This document shows, piece by piece, positions 11,449 through 24,070 of a stretch of 64,000 nt of DNA. Position 1 is the first letter of the stretch. Each line of letters opens with the position of its first letter. Location: the NCBI GenBank assembly GCA_021229015.1, contig CM037791.1:1718103-1782102 (forward strand), read 5' to 3'. The DNA comes from Solen grandis (taxonomy: Eukaryota; Mollusca; Bivalvia; Adapedonta; Solenidae). The notes below the pieces were generated by a model that saw only the letters and a program-made list of their open reading frames with translations, had not been told where the DNA came from and ran no database searches. Made by a program: the position numbers and the translations under genes.

Positions 11449-12721
11449 TAGGGATGGCAACGAATACCGATTTTGGTATTCGAATATTCGGATGAGGTTA
11501 CGAGCGAATATTCGAATATTCTAATCAATTTCCGTAATTAAATACTCATAGTTTATTTACCTTTAATATTGCTTTTTAGTATGACTAAGCGTAAGCAGTT
11601 ACGGTGCCTATGAAATTCACACGGTCATAAGTTTACCTTTTAGAAATAGATAATAAAAAAAATGCGAACGTGCGTTTGTGTGTGTTCATGCATGTTGTAT
11701 TATAATTTCAATGAGTGTTTGCTTTAATTTTAAATCGTGTCTGTGTGTCTGTCTATGTCTCTCTCTGACTCTCTCTCTCTCTCTCTCTCTCTCAATAAAA
11801 AAGAAAGAGTATATCGTTGTTTTTTTTTTATTTATTTATTCCTATAGTTATCTAAAGATTTAGAAAATAAAAGACACACATAATATCAAATCATAAATAG
11901 CACACATACAATCGCTGATATCTATTGCACTTTATTCGTCCGCATTACAGAATGCAGCGTTTTTGTTTGCTAAATATATACATTATTTATCACAGCAGAA
12001 TTGGGAAGAAAAAAAACAAACCAATCAAATGATGCGGTATTGACGATCACAATAAAAATTGCATAATCGACAACCCTTGCCAGGCCCTGGCCCTGCCACT
12101 TAATTGTCCCGCCGTTTTAGATTAGTGCTAGTAGACATCTGGTATATACACCTAAATAAACAATCGTCCAATTAGCAATCCCGATTCAAGGTTTGCATAC
12201 TCGCTGCAAACTGTCATCTTTTCGACCCCTTCCATATTCGCGGCCAAATGCCACTTTGACACACCCAGTTTAATCAATTGACCAATGAGCGACCAATGAG
12301 CGACCGAAAAGTAACGATTTACCTTGACAACCCTTATCATGCCCTGGCTCTGGCCTGCCACTTAATTGTCCCGGCGATTTTAATTAGTACTAGTAGGAAT
12401 ATACAATATACCTAACCAATGCAAACAATCGTCCAATTAGCCATCCCGATTAAAAATTGCGTAATCGCTGCAAACTGTCACCATGATAATATCCACAGGG
12501 CCCCGACAGTGTTAATTGGTTGACACTTTCACGGTTAACGCTGGCATACGAAACATAATATGAGAGGCGAAATTAAAAACGTTAATTTTATATTTTTTTT
12601 AAATTTATCTAACTTTTATTTTTTTTATTAGAATATTCGAATCCTAATTTAGGATTCGAATATTCTAAACGTTACCGAATATTCGAATATTCGAATATCC
12701 GTTGCCATCCCTATTCTGTAC
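11441..12721. mobile_element. 1265-bp non-autonomous hAT element with 8-bp TSD
   Basis: The element spans 11449-12713. It begins TAGGGATGGCAACG and ends CGTTGCCATCCCTA after one extra base difference, and has TTCGAATATTCG-rich subterminal palindromes at both ends. The 8-bp duplication TTCTGTAC lies on both sides (11441-11448 and 12714-12721). The 8-bp TSD and YAGGGNTGGCAA-type TIR are characteristic of hAT transposons. No transposase frame is present. Inside are a CT microsatellite (about 11759-11793) and a diverged internal duplication (about 12068-12205 and 12328-12480, sharing CACTTAATTGTCCCGSCG and AACAATCGTCCAATTAGC). Confidence 0.9.
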
Positions 12722-13161
12722 ATTATGGGTTAAAGAAGCCTTACCTCTGTACATTATGTGTTAAAGAAGCCTTACTTCTGTACATTATGTGTTAAAGCAG
12801 CCTTACTTCTGTACATTATGTGTTAAAGAAGCCTTACTTCTGTACATTATGTGTTAAAGCAGCCTTACTTCTGTACATTATGTGTTCAAGCAGCCTTACT
12901 TCTGTACATTATGTGTTCAAGAAGCATTACTTCTGTACATTATGTGTTCAAGAAGCATTACTTCTGTACATTATGTGTTAAAGCAGCCTTACCTCTGTAC
13001 ATTATGTGTTAAAGAAGCCTTACTTCTGTACATTATGTGTTAAAGAAGCCTTACTTCTGTACATTATGTGTTAAAGAAGCCTTACTTCTGTACATTATGT
13101 GTTAAAGCAGCCTTACTTCTGTACATTATGTGTTCAAGCAGCCTTACTTCTGTACATTATG
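12714..13161. repeat. 31-bp minisatellite, right block
   Basis: Same unit as 10424-11448, about 14 units, resuming directly after the hAT target duplication. Units here are mostly the TACATTATGTG variant. Together with the left block it was one array before the insertion. Confidence 0.9.
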
Positions 13162-13680
13162 AAAGACCAAGGGATTTCCAGTACCTAGAACAAAGTTTCC
13201 TCAAATCTGAAGAAGCTACTGTCACTAAAGCCTCATCTGCTAATATTTCACTGTTACCACATTTTTAGATGAAGTAAATGAAAATCAAGAAAAAAGGGCC
13301 AGGAAATCAATGTACAGATGCCGATGCTTGGAACACCCAACACTTACATTATGTCAATCTCAATAAAACCATAATCTTACTGATGCTGCTTTCGAGTGAA
13401 AATAAAGAGTTAAAATTTTATGAGATATTAAGTGGGCTTATGTGACTGAGCTGTTGTTGTCTTAGTTCATTATTGCTAGTCACTTGCATTTTTTCATCTG
13501 AAGCTTTCCAGTTGGCGAGCAGTAGATTGGTAGTTCCACCAGAGTGCACTGTGTGCATCAACCATTAATGAGCTGTGCATCCTATCGGGCTAAAACTACT
13601 GTTGCAGAAATTGTTTACTCAAAAAACAAAACAAACATAAATAATAGGGATCCTAAAATCTCTTACATGTATCCCAGACC
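13162..13680. other. Non-coding, nothing recognised
   Basis: No coding frame, terminal repeat or RNA-like element was noticed. Confidence 0.4.
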
Positions 13681-15047
13681 ATTGGCAAAACAGAAGGTGG
13701 ACTGACCAATTAACTGTTCTACATGTATAATAATAGTAAAAAAGATGGAACAGTTTCTTGGTCAGCCCTCGAGATAGTTAATGAGACATTGGTAAAACAG
13801 ACTGAGGGCTGACCAATTAACTGTTCTACATGCATAATTATAGTAACAAGAGGGCCAAGATGGCCCTTGGTCGCTCACCTGAGAAAGATGATTGCTTAAG
13901 AAATAAAGATGCTTGAGTGTAAAAGTGAAATCTGGCTTTTTTTTATGGTGAAATGGGCATAACTCCTAAATTTACAGGTCAATATCAGTTATAATTGAAC
14001 CCGATTGTGAGATTATGGGCATAAACATTGTCTTAAAGTTTAAAAATGATTGTTAAAAAAATGAAGTTGGTAGAGAATAAACAAAGTGAAATCTTGCATT
14101 TTTTTTATTATAAGGGACATAACACCTGACCTAAATGACCTATCTCAGTCACAATTGAACTCAATCGAGACATTATGGTCATTAACAATGTCATAAAGTT
14201 TGAAGATGATTGCTAAAAAAAGGAAGATGCTAGAGTGCAAACAACGTGAAATATGGCTTTTTTTTATATTAAAAGGGGCATAACTCCTGAACTCCTGACC
14301 TAATTGACGGATCTAAGCCATAATCGAACTCAATCGAGACCTTATGGTCATAAGCATTGTCATTAAGTTTGAAGATGATTGCTCAAAAGATGAAGATGCT
14401 AGAGTGTAAACAAAGTGATTTCTGGCATTTTTTGAATATTAAAAGGGGCATAACTTCTGAACTAATTGACGGATCTCAGCATTAATCGAACTCAATCACT
14501 TATGGTCATAAACATTGTAATAAAGTTTGAAGATGATTGCTAAAAAGATGAAGATGCTAGAGTGTAAACAACGTGAAATCTGGCATTTTTTTATATTAAA
14601 AGGGGCTTAACTCCTGACCTAAGCAACTGATCTCAGTCATAATCAAACTCAATCGAGACATTATGGTCATAAGCATTGCCATAAAGTTTGAAGATGATTG
14701 CTCAAAAGATGAAGATGCTAGAGTGTAAACAAAGTGAAATATGGCATTTTTTTAATATTCAAAGGGGCATAACTCCTGACCTAATGTTCCGATATCAGCC
14801 ATAATCGAACTTGGCCGAGATTTTATGGTTATAAACATTGTTTTGAAGTTTTAAGATAATTGCTCATAAAATGAAGATGCTAGAGTGCAAACGAACAAAT
14901 TGTGGACGACGGACGGACGGACGGACGGACGGACGGACGGACGACGGACATTCATCGATCCTAAAAGCTCATCCTGAGCACACGTGCTCAGGTGAGCTAA
15001 AAAGATGGAAAAGTTTCCTGGTCAGCCCTCAATATAGTTAATGAGAC
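13681..15047. repeat. 107-bp tandem duplication, second copy split by a pearl element
   Basis: Unit 1 is 13681-13787. Unit 2 is 13788-13845 plus 14999-15047. Shared blocks include GACCAATTAACTGTTCTACA, AAAGATGGAA, GTCAGCCCTC and ATAGTTAATGAGAC. The second unit is interrupted by the element at 13846-14998, so unit 1 serves as the unoccupied site. Confidence 0.85.
13846..14998 (-). mobile_element. Pearl-like (Helentron-associated type) element, 1.15 kb
   Basis: Read on the minus strand it begins AGCTCACCTGAGCACGTG, has a GTCC/ACGG microsatellite (plus-strand 14906-14944), then diverged tandem core units of about 180 bp with GGGGCATAACTCCTGACC, and ends with a hairpin formed by AGGGCCATCTTGGCCCT followed by CTTGT. 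Subterminal inverted repeats CGCTCACCTGAG and CTCAGGTGAGC are present. This architecture (tandem core, microsatellite, short subterminal inverted repeats, 3' hairpin, no TSD, T/T target) matches bivalve 'pearl' elements, thought to be non-autonomous Helentron relatives. No protein is encoded. Confidence 0.8.
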
Positions 15048-15674
15048 TAAATGTCTTTAATCCAATATTGAATGCAGTTCATTTGAATACTTTGAAAAAT
15101 TAAATAAGACTTAAATTTGGATCAAAACAATGACCACAAAATTTAATAGATGACCCAAAAATTTTACAAACAAATACATGCCTCAGAAAACAGTAAGATA
15201 TGAGCGAGCTTTTCAATATCAGACACTGTTGAATACTGAAACATGACTGCATCAAAGGCAGGAATATGATCTATAACAAACATCACGATATATTGCAAGT
15301 CCCTAAAGAACAATATCAGTTTGTATTGTGGCAATATAGCATGTAGCTGGAATGTCAGCCAATCTCAATCATTTCTAACATCAAACATCAACGCTTGCTA
15401 TCACTATAGGGGATGAATGTCTTGCCTCAAATGTATGTGAAGATACAGAACTTTTAGCACGTCACATTACCTATAATTATGATGTCCATAGATTAAATAA
15501 TGAAATCATAAGATCATTGGCGCTCATAGAAATTTGCAACATCCCAATGAGCTCTTAATCATTTTTGTGCATATTGTCACATTAAATACTGGGCTCACAA
15601 GATTGCTAGCTGGAGAACCCAAAATGCCCAATATTATTGCACATGTCACTGATACTCACATAGAACTTATATGA
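15048..15674. other. Non-coding, nothing recognised
   Basis: No coding frame or repeat boundary seen between the two pearl elements. Confidence 0.4.
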
Positions 15675-18600
15675 ACAAGAGGCCCATGATGGCCCTAAAT
15701 CGCTCACCTGAGATAAATAGGTTGACCCAAGGAACATCTGTACCAATTTATTTTAAAATCTGGCCAGTAGTTTTGAAGAAGATGATTTTTAAAGTTTTCA
15801 TATTTTTTTTCTTTTTGTTGCCATGGCAACCAGAGTTCTACATGGATCAAGTTTATTTTAGCAGCTTTTGTGAAGGTTGACCCAAGGATCATCCCTGCCA
15901 AGTTTAATCTAAATCTGTCCAGTGGTTTCAGAGGAGATGTTGTTTAAAGGTTTCTCTATATACATATAAGGCAAATAAGCCCCGCCCCTGGCGGCCATGT
16001 TTATTTACGGATCGGAATAATTTTAGCAACTTTGGTAGAGGTTGACCCAAGGAACATCTGTACCAATTTATTTTAAAATCTGGACAGTTGTTTTGAAGAA
16101 GATGATTTTTAAAGTTTTCATTTTTTTCTTCTTTTTGTTGCCATGGCAACCAGAGTTCTACATGGATCAAGTTTATTTTAGCAACTTTTATGAAGGTTGA
16201 CCCAAGGATCATCCCTGCCAAGTTTAATCAAATTCTGTCCAGTGGTTTCAGATGAGATGTTGTTTAAAGTTTTCCCTATATACATATAAGGCAAATAAGC
16301 CCCGCACCTGGCAGCCATGTTTTTTTACGGATCAGAATAATTTTAGCAACTTTGGTAGAGGTTGGCCCAAGGAATATCTGTACCAATTTATTTTAAAATC
16401 TGGCCAGTAGTTTTGAAGAAGATGATTTTTAAAGTTTTCTTTTTTTCTTTTTTTTTGTTGCCATGGCAACCAGAGTTCTACATGGATCAAGTTTATTTTA
16501 GCAACTTTTGTGAAGGTTGACCCAAGGATCATCCCTGCCAATTTTAATCAAATTCTGTCCAGTGGTTTCAGAGGAGATGTTGTTTAAAGGTTTCTCTATA
16601 TACATATAAGGCAAATAAGCCCGCCCCTGGCGGCCATGTTTTTTTACTGATCAGAATAATTTTAGCAACTTTGGTAGAGGTTGACCCAAGGAACATCTGT
16701 ACCAATTTATTTTAAAATCTGGCCAGTAGTTTTGAAGAAGATGATTTTTAAAGTTTTCCTTTTTTTCCCCTTTTTGTTGCCATGGCAACCACAGTTCTAC
16801 ATGGTTCAAGTTTATTTTAGCAAATTTTGTGAAGGTTGACCCAAGGATCATCCCTGCCAAGTTTAATTAAATTCTGTCCAGTGGTTTCAGAGGAGATGTT
16901 GTTTAAAGGTTTCTCTATATACATATAAGGCAAATAAGCCCCGCCCCTGGCGGCCATGTTTTTTTACTGATCAGAATAATTTTAGCAACTTTGGTAGAGG
17001 TTGACCCAAGGAACATCTGTACCAATTTATTTTAAAATCTGGCCAGTAGTATTGAAGAAGATGATTTTTAAAGTTTTCCTTTTTTTCCCCTTTTTGTTGC
17101 CATGGCAACCAGAGTTCTACATGGATCAAGTTTATTTTAGCAAATTTTGTGAAAGTTGACCCAAGGATCATCCCTGCCAAGTTTAATCAAATTCTGTCCA
17201 GTGGTTTCAGAGGAGATGTTGTTTAAAGGTTTCTCTATATACATATAAGGCAAATAAGCCCGCCCCTGGCGGCCATGTTTTTTTACTGATCAGAATAATT
17301 TTAGCAACTTTGGTAGAGGTTGACCCAAGGAACATCTGTACCAATTTATTTTAAAATCTGGCCAGTAGTATTGAAGAAGATGATTTTTAAAGTTTTCCTT
17401 TTTTTCCCCTTTTTGTTGCCATGGCAACCAGAGTTCTACATGGATCAAGTTTATTTTAGCAAATTTTGTGAAAGTTGACCCAAGGATCATCCCTGCCAAG
17501 TTTAATCAAATTCTGTCCAGTGGTTTCAGAGGAGATGTTGTTTAAAGGTTTCTCTATATACATATAAGGCAAATAAGCCCCGCCCCTGGCGGCCAGTTTT
17601 TGGATCGGAATAATTTTAGCAACTTTGGTAGAGGTTGACCCAAGGAACATCTGTACCAATTTATTTTAAAATCTGGCCAGTAGTTTTGAAGAAGACGATT
17701 TTTAAAGTTTTCCTTTTTTTTCCTTTTTGTTGCCATGGCAACCAGAGTTCTACATGGATCAAGTTTATTTTAGCAACTTTTATGAAGGTTGACCCAAGGA
17801 TCATCCCTGCCAAGTTTAATCAAATTCTGTCCAGTGGTTTCAGAGGAGATGTTGTTTAAAGGTTTCTCTATATACATATAAGGCAAATAAGCCCGCCCCT
17901 GGCGGCCATGTTTTTTTACTGATCAGAATAATTTTAGCAACTTTGGTAGAGGTTGACCCAAGGAACATCTGTACCAATTTATTTTAAAATCTGGCCAGTA
18001 GTTTTGAAGAAGATGATTTTTAAAGTTTTCCTTTTTTTCCCCTTTTTGTTGCCATGGCAACCACAGTTCTACATGGTTTAAGTTTATTTTAGCAAATTTT
18101 GTGAAGGTTGACCCAAGGATCATCCCTGCCAAGTTTAATTAAATTCTGTCCAGTGGTTTCAGAGGAGATGTTGTTTAAAGGTTTCTCTATATACATATAA
18201 GGCAAATAAGCCCCGCCCCTGGCGGCCATGTTTTTTTACGGATCGGAATAATTTTAGCAACTTTGGTAGAGGTTGACCCAAGGAACATCTGTACCAATTT
18301 ATTTTAAAATCTGGCCAGTAGTTTTGAAGAAGATGATTTTTAAAGTTTTCCTTTTTTTTTCCTTTTTGTTGCCATGGCAACCAGAGTTCTACATGGATCA
18401 AGTTTATTTTAGCAACTTTTATGAAGGTTGACCCAAGGATCATCCCTGCCAAGTTTAATCAAATTCTGTCCAGTGGTTTCAGAGGAGATGTTGTTTAAAG
18501 GTTTCTCTATATACATATAAGGCAAATAAGCCCGCCCCTGGCGGCCATGTTTTTTTACTGATCAGAATAATTTTAGCAACTTTGGTAGAGGTTGACCCAA

Positions 18601-19579
18601 GGAACATCTGTACCAATTTATTTTAAAATCTGGCCAGTAGTATTGAAGAAGATGATTTTTAAAGTTTTCCTTTTTTTCCCCTTTTTGTTGCCATGGCAAC
18701 CAGAGTTCTACATGGATCAAGTTTATTTTAGCAAATTTTGTGAAAGTTGACCCAAGGATCATCCCTGCCAAGTTTAATCAAATTCTGTCCAGTGGTTTCA
18801 GAGGAGATGTTGTTTAAAGGTTTCTCTATATACATATAAGGCAAATAAGCCCCGCCCCTGGCGGCCATGTTTTTTTACGGATCGGAATAATTTTAGCAAC
18901 TTTGGTAGAGGTTGACCCAAGGAACATCTGTACCAATTTATTTTAAAATCTGGCCAGTAGTTTTGAAGAAGATGATTTTTAAAGTTTTCCTTTTTTTTCC
19001 TTTTTGTTGCCATGGCAACCAGAGTTCTACATGGATCAAGTTTATTTTAGCAACTTTTATGAAGGTTGACCCAAGGATCATCCCTGCCAAGTTTAATCAA
19101 ATTCTGTCCAGTGGTTTCAGAGGAGATGTTGTTTAAAGGTTTCTCTATATACATATAAGGCAAATAAGCCCCGCCCCTGGCGGCCATGTTTTTTTACGGA
19201 TCGGAATAATTTTAGCAACTTTGGTAGAGGTTGACCCAAGGAACATCTGTATAAAATTATTTTGAAATCTGGCCAGTAGTTTTGAAGGAGATGATTTTTA
19301 AAGTTTTCAAATTATTTTTCTTTTTGTTGCCATGGCAACCAGAGTTCTTCATGGATCAACTTTATTTTAGCAACTTTTGTAGAGCCTCACCCAAGGAACA
19401 TTCCTGCCAAGTTTCATTAAATTCTGTCCAGCGGTTTCAGAGGAGATGTCGTTTAAAGCAAATTGTTGGCGACGGACGACGGACGACTGAAGACGCACGA
19501 CGCACGACGGACGACGACGGACGCCGGACGAAGGGCGATCACAAAAGCTCACCTTGAGCACTTTGTGCTCAGGTGAGCT
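15675..19579 (-). mobile_element. Large pearl-like element, 3.9 kb with 12 core units
   Basis: Plus-strand left end is ACAAGAGGCCCATGATGGCC with the hairpin, then CGCTCACCTGAG; the right end is GCTCACCTTGAGCACTTTGT followed by GCTCAGGTGAGCT. Between them is a tandem array of about 319 bp per unit, then a GACGGACG-type tract at about 19470-19530. As in the smaller element, flanking bases are A on both sides of the plus strand (T/T on the other), with no target duplication. Small open frames of about 69 codons recur in every unit only because the unit repeats; they are not genes. Confidence 0.85.
15721..19460. repeat. 319-bp tandem core repeat of the pearl element, 12 units
   Basis: The landmark GTTGACCCAAGGAACATCTG (one unit reads GTTGGCCC) occurs at 15721, 16041, 16361, 16680, 17000, 17319, 17634, 17952, 18272, 18591, 18911 and 19230, a spacing of 315-320 bp. 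Unit variants are shared at a distance of four units: 16680 with 17952, 17319 with 18591, and 17634 with 18911. Confidence 0.9.
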
Positions 19580-19584
19580 AAAAA

Positions 19585-21125
19585 GTCAACATTTGCCCCG
19601 CCCCCCTCCAAAAAAAAAATTGCTCTGCTCAGACATCTGATTCATTCCACTCTCACATTTTGTAAAGCTTTTTGTTTAACCCTTTACCTCATGAATATTC
19701 ATGTACAAATTCATGACTTAATGATTATTAATTAACTGAATATAAATAGCAAATGAAATTATGATTTTTTCTTTGCCACACAGATTGAGTAGAAACTGAG
19801 CTACAGTATTGTATGAGCCAACAGGAGCTGCCGATAAGAGCTGTCTGATCTGGGTCTGCTCTGTTTGCCAGTCAAAATGAAGTTAAGGTTTATTTCAGTA
19901 GAGTGCTTTGTAAGATGAGGTCAATTTACACAGAAAATGTTACTCACGTTCAAATGTCATTCACACATTAAATATCACTCATTCTCACAAACTATCACTG
20001 AAATATATTGAAATCACATATATGTGAAATACATTGATACTTAATTTAAAAACACCTGATATAATCTTAAATTGAAAGGAAAATAATATCACAAGGAAAT
20101 CAAAGACGAAATGCTATTTTCTTTCATATGAAATAAAAACCTCTGATCAAATGCAAATGCACTGGAAAACTAAATCCATATACTGTCAAGTGAATAATAA
20201 AAAAAAAAACACTAATGGCTTTCATAAAAACATGGTTCATTTAATGATGAAAGACTTTTAACATCCTATAAACTGACACTTCTGTAGAAATTTGATTGAT
20301 TATGTACTGGATTCAATTTGTAAATTCAGTTTTGATTCTCTATAAAACTTCCTGTTAAATTTATGAATATTGTATCGGCTGAACATTTAATGTTTGACCT
20401 CTAATGTCTTAAAAGAGGTCGAACTATTCTAACCCGTTATTGACAAATTATGAATTATGCACAGCACTTCTTTTGCCCCTTTCTAATTATCATCTCTTGT
20501 CATTTTAGTAAAACCTTGTCAATCTTTCTTCCAATATTATCTTAATTTGATGATAAATTGGTATGAATAATTCATCTTTTTGGTTTAAACTTCACAGATG
20601 GCTAGTCTTACTGCACTAGTCATATGACATTTTTTTGTCATGTAACCTGACATTTTTTTCTGTTATGTGATCGCATCATGTTACCTTATTCTCAAAATGA
20701 AGGTCATGCTCTTTAAGTCTTTCTAAAAAAGAGTGCTTGACCTAAATGAACTCTCACAATATACCTATGCTTGAAATCTGAATACATTACTAAATTACTA
20801 GATTAAAGCAGCACGTTCACAGGTGACCGGTAGAATTTTTTAAGTTCTGCCCATGAAGTTAGCGCATGCACTGAAGCTAAATGTGATCAGCCAAGTGACG
20901 GCAAATAAAAATAGAAAATCTAAATAAAGGTTTTATAGTTCTAAGTATATTTTCAATACTGTCCATGGCGGTAATGCATGTGATGGGGAAGCCACCCATT
21001 TTTTAATGATCATGGATGGTTGCATTTGGTTGAAAATGCGTCTGTAGATGGGTATTGATAGAGGTAATACACGCATATGGTTAAAAATCATATTCTTAGT
21101 CAGTGACTATCTGTAAATGGGCTGC
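19585..21125. other. Non-coding with short dispersed-repeat pieces
   Basis: GAGCTGTCTGATCTGGGTCT at about 19849 and the sequence around 19700-19740 recur in similar form near 8416 and 10310-10400, so an old unclassified repeat is present. No coding frame was recognised. Confidence 0.4.
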
Positions 21126-21330
21126 TTAAAGGTAATCCATCCATCATTAAATTGTGATCATGGTCCATCAAGTGATAATGGAAATTTTATAGTAAATGCA
21201 AGCCTTTACAGACTTTCAGCAAAAGAGCCTATTCCTCCTTTGTCAAAGGATGCTTCCATCTTCACTGAAGTCTTTTTAAGCACTTGAACAACCAAGATGA
21301 CAATTAAATGATGAATATATTACCTTATAT
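21126..21330. mobile_element. ~200-bp MITE, diverged copy of the TTAA-flanked family
   Basis: The left end AAGGTAATCCATCCATCATT pairs with the right end AATGATGAATATATTACCTT as degenerate inverted repeats. The interior block ATAGTAAATGCAAGCC is shared with the copy at 44504-44684. TTAA precedes the left end; the right TTAA has decayed to TTAT. Confidence 0.65.
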
Positions 21331-22056
21331 ATCCTATCTTGCTTCCATGTTATATAAGTATAGGACACGACGTGGTGAGCGCGATACCTATATAGACCTT
21401 ACTTCTCCAGTTTCGATAAAATCACTTCATGACTGTGTCTTTCCCCTGATATATAGATTAAATATTCATACATTGTTTATGGGTGATTAATCATTCCCAG
21501 ATATTAGCTCTATAGTCTTTTACAATTATTTCATTATTTATTAATGAGCTGTAAGATTATTTTTATTCCTTATCATCTGTAACCTAAATTACACATGTTT
21601 TTTTACCAAATAGGATAGAGAACAATTTGTCTTTTGAATTTAAACAGTAATCAAATACTGTGGTTTCACGATTTCTCAAGGTTGGAAGGGATTAGCAGTA
21701 AAAACTTAAAGAATCACCATAATCAAGGACACAAAGAAAAGCAACAAAGGTGTAATATTTGGTGACAGGGTCATCAGGGCAGAATATAGTTGCCAAGGAG
21801 ATACAAATATATTTGTTGAACACCTTGAGAAATTGCACAGATATGATCTGTTAATTGGAACTCAAGAAACTCAAAATCATATGTTTGAAGAAACAGCCTA
21901 AAATCTAAAAAGAATAAGAGGGGCTAAATCACCACTGTGACCACTGTATTATAGACAATGAACCTTTATCAAAATATTGTTTAAACTCTTTTCCCCTGAA
22001 TGTGTTATAAAGCTACAATTGAATGTACATTAGGCAAGTGAATATTTTTCTGGACA
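21331..22056. other. AT-rich non-coding sequence
   Basis: No feature recognised before the minisatellite. Confidence 0.4.
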
Positions 22057-22400
22057 AGTTAATGTTTCTGGACAAATGCATGTACATAATGTTTATCTGG
22101 ACAAATGCATGTACATTAAATGTTTATCTGGACAAATGCATGTACACTAAATGTTTATCTGGACAAATGCATGTACACTAAATGTTTATCTGGACAAATG
22201 CATGTACATTAAATGTTTATCTGGACAAATGCATGTACACTTAATGTTTATCTGGGCAAATGCATGTATACTAAATGTTTATCTGGACAAATGCATGTGC
22301 ACTTAATGTTTATCTGGACAAATGCATGTATACTAAATGTTTATCTGGACAAATGCATGTACACTTAATGTTTATCTGGACAAATGCATGTAATTTTGGA
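22057..22400. repeat. Second 31-bp minisatellite (GGACAAATGCATGTAC)
   Basis: The unit is AATGTTTATCTGGACAAATG plus CATGTACACTA, about 10-11 units. It degrades rightwards into irregular ACATTGAATGT / ACACTGAATGT pieces as far as about 22660. It is unrelated in sequence to the other 31-bp array. Confidence 0.85.
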
Positions 22401-22660
22401 AAATAAATGTTTATTGGAAAATAATTTTACATTGAATGTGTCACTGGACAGTTAATGAACACTGAATGTGTTGTTTGGATTTATGAAAATGTATGCCAAC
22501 TGAAAATGTTTCATTAACATGGAGTACTATTCTTTGGGAAAGTGTATATACACTGAATATTTCGTTGGGTTTTACACAAAAAATACTTCTTTCGGCAAGT
22601 GTACATACACTGAATATTTTTTTTTTGTGGAAAATCCTTGACATTGAATGTTTCCTAATG

Positions 22661-23605
22661 AAACAGAAGAGCAATGAATAATTGTAAACTGCAAAAATGT
22701 ATGTATTGTTCAACATTCATTTCTTTGAGACTCATCCTCATTGTTTGCTTTATAATGTCCTTGAACCCCCAGCTACAAACAATAAACAGATTTCCATCCC
22801 TTATCTAGCTCCGTAAACAAGAGACTGGGGTGCCTGTATTCCTGAAAGAGCTTTCACATACAGGAAAAAAATATGAATTCTTCTATATTTCCTGCACTTA
22901 GGAAGTAATCTAGGAAAGCTTCCCACAGAGCGGGACGGAAAAAATGAATCTTTTGTCTCCTGCTTTACATTCCGGAATAGACAGAGAAAGACACATTAAG
23001 GAATTAATCTATCCAATTTACATTGTTCTAGTTCAGAAAGAACTATAACAGAGACTCTTTTGTTAGGGACCTCGGAAACCTAATTATCTCTCGCAAGATA
23101 TTTACTGCAAATAATCAGAGGTATTCCAAATTGCCATCTCTGTAAGAGCAGGACGGTGGACATCTATAATTACAAGGGCTCTAGCTTTGGACATAAAGAA
23201 ATGTGGAGTTAATGGATGAACAGATAGATTTTCCTTTCCCAGTTCATTGACTGTGTGTCCTGTGTTGTTCCATCTTTGTTACGCGAAAACTGAGCAATCG
23301 ATCAACGATTCATGACATAAAATCATGTTCAATTGCCGTAACACAGATTAGGCTCATAAGGGTGAGGTTTAAATGTTTTGCACGTAAAAATCTTAATGAT
23401 GTTAGGGTATGATTTTGAAGTCTCCTATACAGATAGCAACTATGGTGTTCTTCTTTATAAAGTTACAAAAAATATAAAGAATTGTATACTTAAGAAATAA
23501 TAGATCCTTTAACTATTATAGATTTATTTAGATGACTTAAATGGCAAGCAGAGAAGACCAAGACCAGAGAGGTCTTTCCAGAGGAAACCATGAAAAGACC
23601 TATGC
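22661..23605. other. Non-coding, nothing recognised
   Basis: No open frame or repeat structure could be supported. Confidence 0.4.
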
Positions 23606-23668
23606 GAACAGCATAAAACCAGATCAGCCTGCGAGTAACTCACAGGCTGATCAGGTTTTATGCTGTTC
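23606..23668. repeat. 63-bp inverted repeat (hairpin-forming dispersed repeat)
   Basis: GAACAGCATAAAACCAGATC then AGCCTG (23606-23631) pairs with CAGGCTGATCAGGTTTTATG then CTGTTC (23643-23668) with one mismatch over 26 bp and an 11-nt loop. The same kind of AGACCAGCCTG hairpin is widespread in heterodont bivalve DNA. Confidence 0.75.
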
Positions 23669-23970
23669 ACTGCTCCTCAGTGGTCTGGAAATGAGGAATT
23701 TGTAATTAAATTTGGTAAGGTTTAACTGTGGTTTTCTGCAGATCAGGCTTTATGTGGTACCTACTGAGTGCGTCAAAATGAGTCTATATGAGGGTTCATC
23801 AAGTCATACATTTGAACATGAATATTCAAGAGGTAAAGGGTTAAAATTCAGATCAGGCCTGTTTTTCATGAAACATCCAAATTAAGATCTTTGACTCAAA
23901 AATACTAATTTCTGTATCATGACTTTATTTTTGAAATTTCAGACTATTTTCTGTAAGAACATTCAAATAA

Positions 23971-24070
23971 NNNNNNNNNNNNNNNNNNNNNNNNNNNNNN
24001 NNNNNNNNNNNNNNNNNNNNNNNNNNNNNNNNNNNNNNNNNNNNNNNNNNNNNNNNNNNNNNNNNNNNNN
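23971..24070. other. Assembly gap (100 N)
   Basis: Exactly 100 N, a conventional unknown-size scaffold gap. It cuts the left edge of the 8.2-kb duplicated block. Confidence 0.98.

Noticed and set aside
15928..19136. Recurring open frames of 67-97 codons beginning MAGMILGSTF on the minus strand
   Set aside because: They recur in nearly every 319-bp core unit of the pearl element and exist only because the unit is copied; the frames include the box-like repeat landmarks and have no recognisable protein features.
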